Part shown: positions 6,195 through 8,135 of the stretch, piece by piece
Layout: each line of letters opens with the position of its first letter
Position numbering within the stretch: position 1 is the first letter of the stretch
Source of the DNA: an uncultured Corynebacterium sp.
GTDB lineage: Bacteria; Actinomycetota; Actinomycetes; Mycobacteriales; Mycobacteriaceae
Assembly: GCF_902489365.1 (NCBI RefSeq)
Contig: NZ_CABTZR010000090.1
Location: 1-8,135, forward strand
Direction of reading: 5' to 3'
Length of the DNA: 8,135 nucleotides
Made by a program: the position numbers and the translations under genes
The notes under the pieces: model-generated
Seen by the model: only the letters and a program-made list of their open reading frames with translations
Told to the model about the DNA's origin: nothing
Databases searched by the model: none

Positions 6195-7134
6195 AGTTCC
6201 AGGCATCCGTCACGATGGTGGTCAGATCGGTGCGGCGGGGATCCCATCCGAGCTCGGACTTGATTTTTTCCGAGGAAGCTACGAGAGTCGCGGGGTCGCC
6301 TGCGCGGCGCGGCGCCAGCTCAGCCGGGATGGGGTGTCCGGTGACTTCACGGCAGGCCTCAATGACCTGCTTGACAGAGTAACCGTCCCCGGAGCCGAGG
6401 TTATAGATGCGGTGTGTACCCGCAGCGTTGCTTTCGAGCGCGAGCACATGGGCGTCAGCCAGGTCACGGATGTGGATGTAATCGCGGACGGCGGTGCCAT
6501 CGGCAGTGTCGTAGTCATCGCCGAAAATGAAGATCTTGTCGCGATGGCCAAGTGCTACCTGCAATACAAGCGGAATGAGGTGGGTTTCCACCTCGCGGTT
6601 CTCGCCAATGCTGCCGTAGGCACCGGCGACGTTGAAGTAGCGCAAGGACGTCGCCCCCAAGCCATAGGCCCGGGCATAGGAGGTGATCATGTAGTCGATT
6701 GCGAGCTTGGATGCGCCATAAGGGTTCGTCGGCTGCGTAGGCATCGTCTCTGTGATCGGAACCTGTGCAGGCTCGCCGTACGTTGCCGCAGTCGAAGAAA
6801 ACACAAGGTTGGTGACGCCGAATTCGCGCATGGCGTTGAGCAACTGCAGCGTCGTGACGACATTGTGCTGCCAATAGTCAGCTGGAGCCTCAACGGATTC
6901 GCCGACGAGGGAGCGCGCGGCAAAATGCAAAACGCCGTCGAAGCCTCCTTCAGACAACACTTCACGAGCGACATCGGCCACGTCACCCTCGACAAGGCGG
7001 GCCTGCTCTGGGATAGCTTCGCGGTTGCCGGTGGAAAAGTTGTCGATGATGGTAACGTCGTGACCCTTCTCCACGAGGACGGCCGCGCACACGCTGCCAA
7101 CATAGCCGGCACCGCCAGTGACAAGTAGTTTCAT
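6151..7134 (-). CDS. galE: UDP-glucose 4-epimerase GalE
   Basis: A 327-residue short-chain dehydrogenase/reductase of the extended type, the normal length for GalE. It has the NAD-binding GGAGYVG motif (7-13), an acidic D31 after the second strand, and the catalytic set S114 (in FSSTAATYG), Y139 and K143 (YGASK). RYFNVAGA (165-172) and DYIHIRDLADAH (218-229) are typical UDP-hexose epimerase signatures. It interconverts UDP-glucose and UDP-galactose in the cytoplasm; in corynebacteria UDP-galactose feeds arabinogalactan synthesis. The start at ATG 7134 gives the Rossmann strand MKLLVTGG at the very N-terminus. A longer frame into dtxR is unlikely. AAGGAG inside the last codons of dtxR lies about 10 nt upstream, and only four bases separate the dtxR stop from the ATG, so the two genes are probably cotranscribed and translationally coupled. 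Its 3' end overlaps the convergent DUF4192 gene. Confidence 0.95.
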   Translation of the reverse strand: MKLLVTGGAGYVGSVCAAVLVEKGHDVTIIDNFSTGNREAIPEQARLVEGDVADVAREVLSEGGFDGVLHFAARSLVGESVEAPADYWQHNVVTTLQLLNAMREFGVTNLVFSSTAATYGEPAQVPITETMPTQPTNPYGASKLAIDYMITSYARAYGLGATSLRYFNVAGAYGSIGENREVETHLIPLVLQVALGHRDKIFIFGDDYDTADGTAVRDYIHIRDLADAHVLALESNAAGTHRIYNLGSGDGYSVKQVIEACREVTGHPIPAELAPRRAGDPATLVASSEKIKSELGWDPRRTDLTTIVTDAWNFTRQLGARAHSAQR

Positions 7135-7138
7135 CGCC

Positions 7139-7819
7139 CTAGTTCTCCTTGACTCGGATAGCGTGCGCGAGGTCGTCGACAAGCTCGACGGTGTGGCCCG
7201 ACTCTGTGGTCAGCGTAATCGTTCCGCTGTCATTGACCACGGTAACCTTCGAACCAACCTGAATACCGCACGAGTAAAGCTCGTGGAAAGTCGAGTTATC
7301 CGCCTGCAAAACCTCATTGATCTGGACGATGGTGGCTGCAGTCTTTTGCCCGGTGGGAAGATCGATGGCGCGAGTCCCCAGGTCGAGTTCCGCGGGGGTC
7401 ATGCCAAGCTGCGCCAAACCTGGGATGGGGTTGCCGAAGGGGGAGCGGGAAGAATCCTCAAGAACGGCTATAACTCGCTTCTCTACCTCTTCGCTCATGA
7501 CGTGCTCCCAACGGCAAGCCTCATCATGAACCTTGTGAATATCGAGGCCCAGGACGTCCGTGAGCAACCGCTCAGCGAGGCGGTGCTTGCGCATGACATT
7601 GGTGGCCAGTTCGCGGCCCTGCTGGGTGAGGTCGAGGCTGCGGTCCGTGCGCACGTGGAGCAGGCCATCGCGCTCCATGCGAGCCACAGTCTGGGACACA
7701 GTCGGCCCAGACTGCTCTAGGCGCTCTGCAATGCGAGCACGCAGTGGGGTAATCCCTTCCTCTTCGAGCTCATAAATGGTTCGCAGATACATTTCCGTGG
7801 TGTCAACTAGGTCCCTCAC
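7139..7819 (-). CDS. dtxR: Iron-dependent transcriptional regulator DtxR
   Basis: At 226 residues it has the same length as C. diphtheriae DtxR and begins with the same pattern (DLVDTTEMYLRTIYELEEEG). The N-terminal winged helix contains the recognition region SGPTVSQTVARMERDGL (37-53). Metal site 2 residues M10, C102, E105 and H106 and ancillary site 1 residues H79, E83 and H98 are all present, as are the SH3-domain ligands E169 and Q172 (170 and 173 in C. diphtheriae, offset by one). It should therefore bind Fe(II) and then repress siderophore, haem and iron-uptake genes by binding 19-bp palindromes. The start is GTG 7819, with AGAAAGG 9 nt upstream, and matches the family N-terminus. The next gene, galE, follows after 4 bp. 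The protein is intact; divergence from the diphtheria protein is concentrated in the linker and SH3-like domain. Confidence 0.98.
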   Translation of the reverse strand: MRDLVDTTEMYLRTIYELEEEGITPLRARIAERLEQSGPTVSQTVARMERDGLLHVRTDRSLDLTQQGRELATNVMRKHRLAERLLTDVLGLDIHKVHDEACRWEHVMSEEVEKRVIAVLEDSSRSPFGNPIPGLAQLGMTPAELDLGTRAIDLPTGQKTAATIVQINEVLQADNSTFHELYSCGIQVGSKVTVVNDSGTITLTTESGHTVELVDDLAHAIRVKEN

Positions 7820-7882
7820 GTGGGCTTACCTTTCTGCGTTGTCGGCGGTCCGTAGCCACATAGGTTTAGGCGCGGTAATAGG

Positions 7883-7911
7883 AGTGTATTAAGAGAATAT
7901 CTTAAACAATA
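7883..7911 (-). promoter_or_regulatory. Putative dtxR promoter with an inverted repeat filling the spacer
   Basis: On the minus strand a -10-like TACACT (7883-7888) fits the corynebacterial TANANT pattern. It lies 17 bp after a -35-like TATTGT (7906-7911). The 17-bp spacer is exactly the inverted repeat TTAAGA-TATTC-TCTTAA (7889-7905). Transcription would start near 7876 and give a leader of roughly 57 nt. The repeat does not match the DtxR box consensus. TTGTTT (7904-7909) is an alternative -35 at the short spacing of 15 bp. Confidence 0.4.
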
Positions 7912-8068
7912 GCGTATTTTTTCAGGGCTTAGCGCACGCAGCGCTGCACACTGCGCAGGGTGAATGGGCAGATATGAATCAAGCGATATTCAGTCCTCGA
8001 GAAATGACGAAAGCCACCGAGCATCGACCTCCCTGGCCCAGTAGACAATCTATGTGGGCAGGAGGGAT

Positions 8069-8135
8069 ATGCCTCGATGGCTAGCGCCAAGCTATGAAAC
8101 AGAACTTAAAGAGCGTATTCGCGGAGGCGATCGGC
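8069..8135 (+). CDS. Possible start of a plus-strand gene cut by the window edge
   Basis: ATG 8069 opens a frame of 22 codons to the edge, MPRWLAPSYETELKERIRGG and two more residues, charged and plausible as an N-terminus. AGGAGGG ends only 2 nt before the ATG, which is closer than usual. I recognise no family. A different frame from ATG 8094 (MKQNLKSVFAEAIG) is also open to the edge, and a 36-residue ORF (7974-8084) overlaps in a third frame, so the correct frame is not settled. If real, the gene is divergent from dtxR. Confidence 0.25.
   Translation, partial: MPRWLAPSYETELKERIRGGDR

Larger units (their letters stand above)
7820..8135. other. Upstream region of dtxR, no assured gene
   Basis: This 316-bp stretch holds the probable dtxR promoter (7883-7911), a GC-rich symmetric segment around the palindrome GCAGCGCTGC (7938-7947) with outer arms GCGCA/TGCGC (7932-7936, 7952-7956), and a possible plus-strand ORF start at the edge. 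The minus strand is open only from 8135 to a TAA at 8106, too short to identify. The sigB gene usually found just upstream of dtxR is not recognisable here. Confidence 0.5.

Noticed and set aside
6130..7128. 332-codon plus-strand open frame opposite galE
   Set aside because: It is the antisense shadow of a complete GalE and has no family features or credible ribosome site.
7135..7182. Longer galE start reaching 16 codons into dtxR
   Set aside because: It would place a non-family extension before the Rossmann strand and ignore the well-placed AAGGAG before ATG 7134.
7860..7878. DtxR operator upstream of dtxR (TAGGTTT half-site)
   Set aside because: Only the left half resembles the 19-bp DtxR consensus; the right half does not provide the inverted CCTAA arm, so autoregulation is not supported.
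7932..7956. GC-rich symmetric segment as a terminator of an upstream gene
   Set aside because: Neither strand has a T run after the potential hairpin, and the inner and outer arms are offset by unpaired bases.
8106..8135. C-terminal end of sigB on the minus strand (nine codons then TAA)
   Set aside because: The residues ADRLREYAL are too few and do not clearly match the sigma factor C-terminus I would expect.

Overview
The window looks like chromosomal DNA of a Corynebacterium. The strongest evidence is a 226-residue DtxR iron regulator close to the C. diphtheriae protein in length and in every metal ligand. It sits directly upstream of galE, with a DUF4192 gene, a PAC2-family gene and a DUF3516-type helicase nearby, which is a corynebacterial order. 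GC is moderately high, and the long antisense open frames this produces are shadows. I cannot fix the species. No tRNA, rRNA, CRISPR array or recognisable insertion sequence was seen.

Layout from left to right. At 1-930 (minus) is the 5' part of a PTS EIIC-like membrane permease (PTS_EIIC_2 type) that runs off the left edge. An AT-rich gap of 82 bp (931-1012) holds its probable leaderless promoter, two inverted repeats and a weak terminator for the helicase. At 1013-3595 (minus) is a large SF2 helicase. At 3597-3686 (minus) is a possible 29-residue gene with a CxxC motif, wedged between the helicase and the PAC2 gene with 1 and 2 bp gaps. At 3689-4708 (minus) is the PAC2-family protein. The divergent gap 4709-5045 carries two DnaA-box-like 9-mers and several inverted repeats. 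At 5046-6194 (plus) is the DUF4192 gene, whose 3' end overlaps the 3' end of galE (6151-7134, minus) by 44 bp. At 7139-7819 (minus) is dtxR, 4 bp upstream of galE. At 7820-8135 lies the dtxR promoter region and, at the edge, a possible plus-strand ORF start. The sigB gene, which usually precedes dtxR in this genus, is not visible.

Three likely transcription units read leftward: dtxR-galE, PAC2-sORF-helicase, and the EIIC gene. DUF4192 is the only sizeable plus-strand gene. dtxR ties the locus to iron homeostasis and galE supplies UDP-galactose for the cell wall. PAC2, DUF4192 and the helicase are conserved actinobacterial genes of poorly defined function. I see no defence island or mobile system. 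The most interesting points are the tiny CxxC ORF, the paired DnaA boxes, the EIIC gene without visible PTS partners, and a PAC2 protein in a genus known to lack the 20S proteasome.
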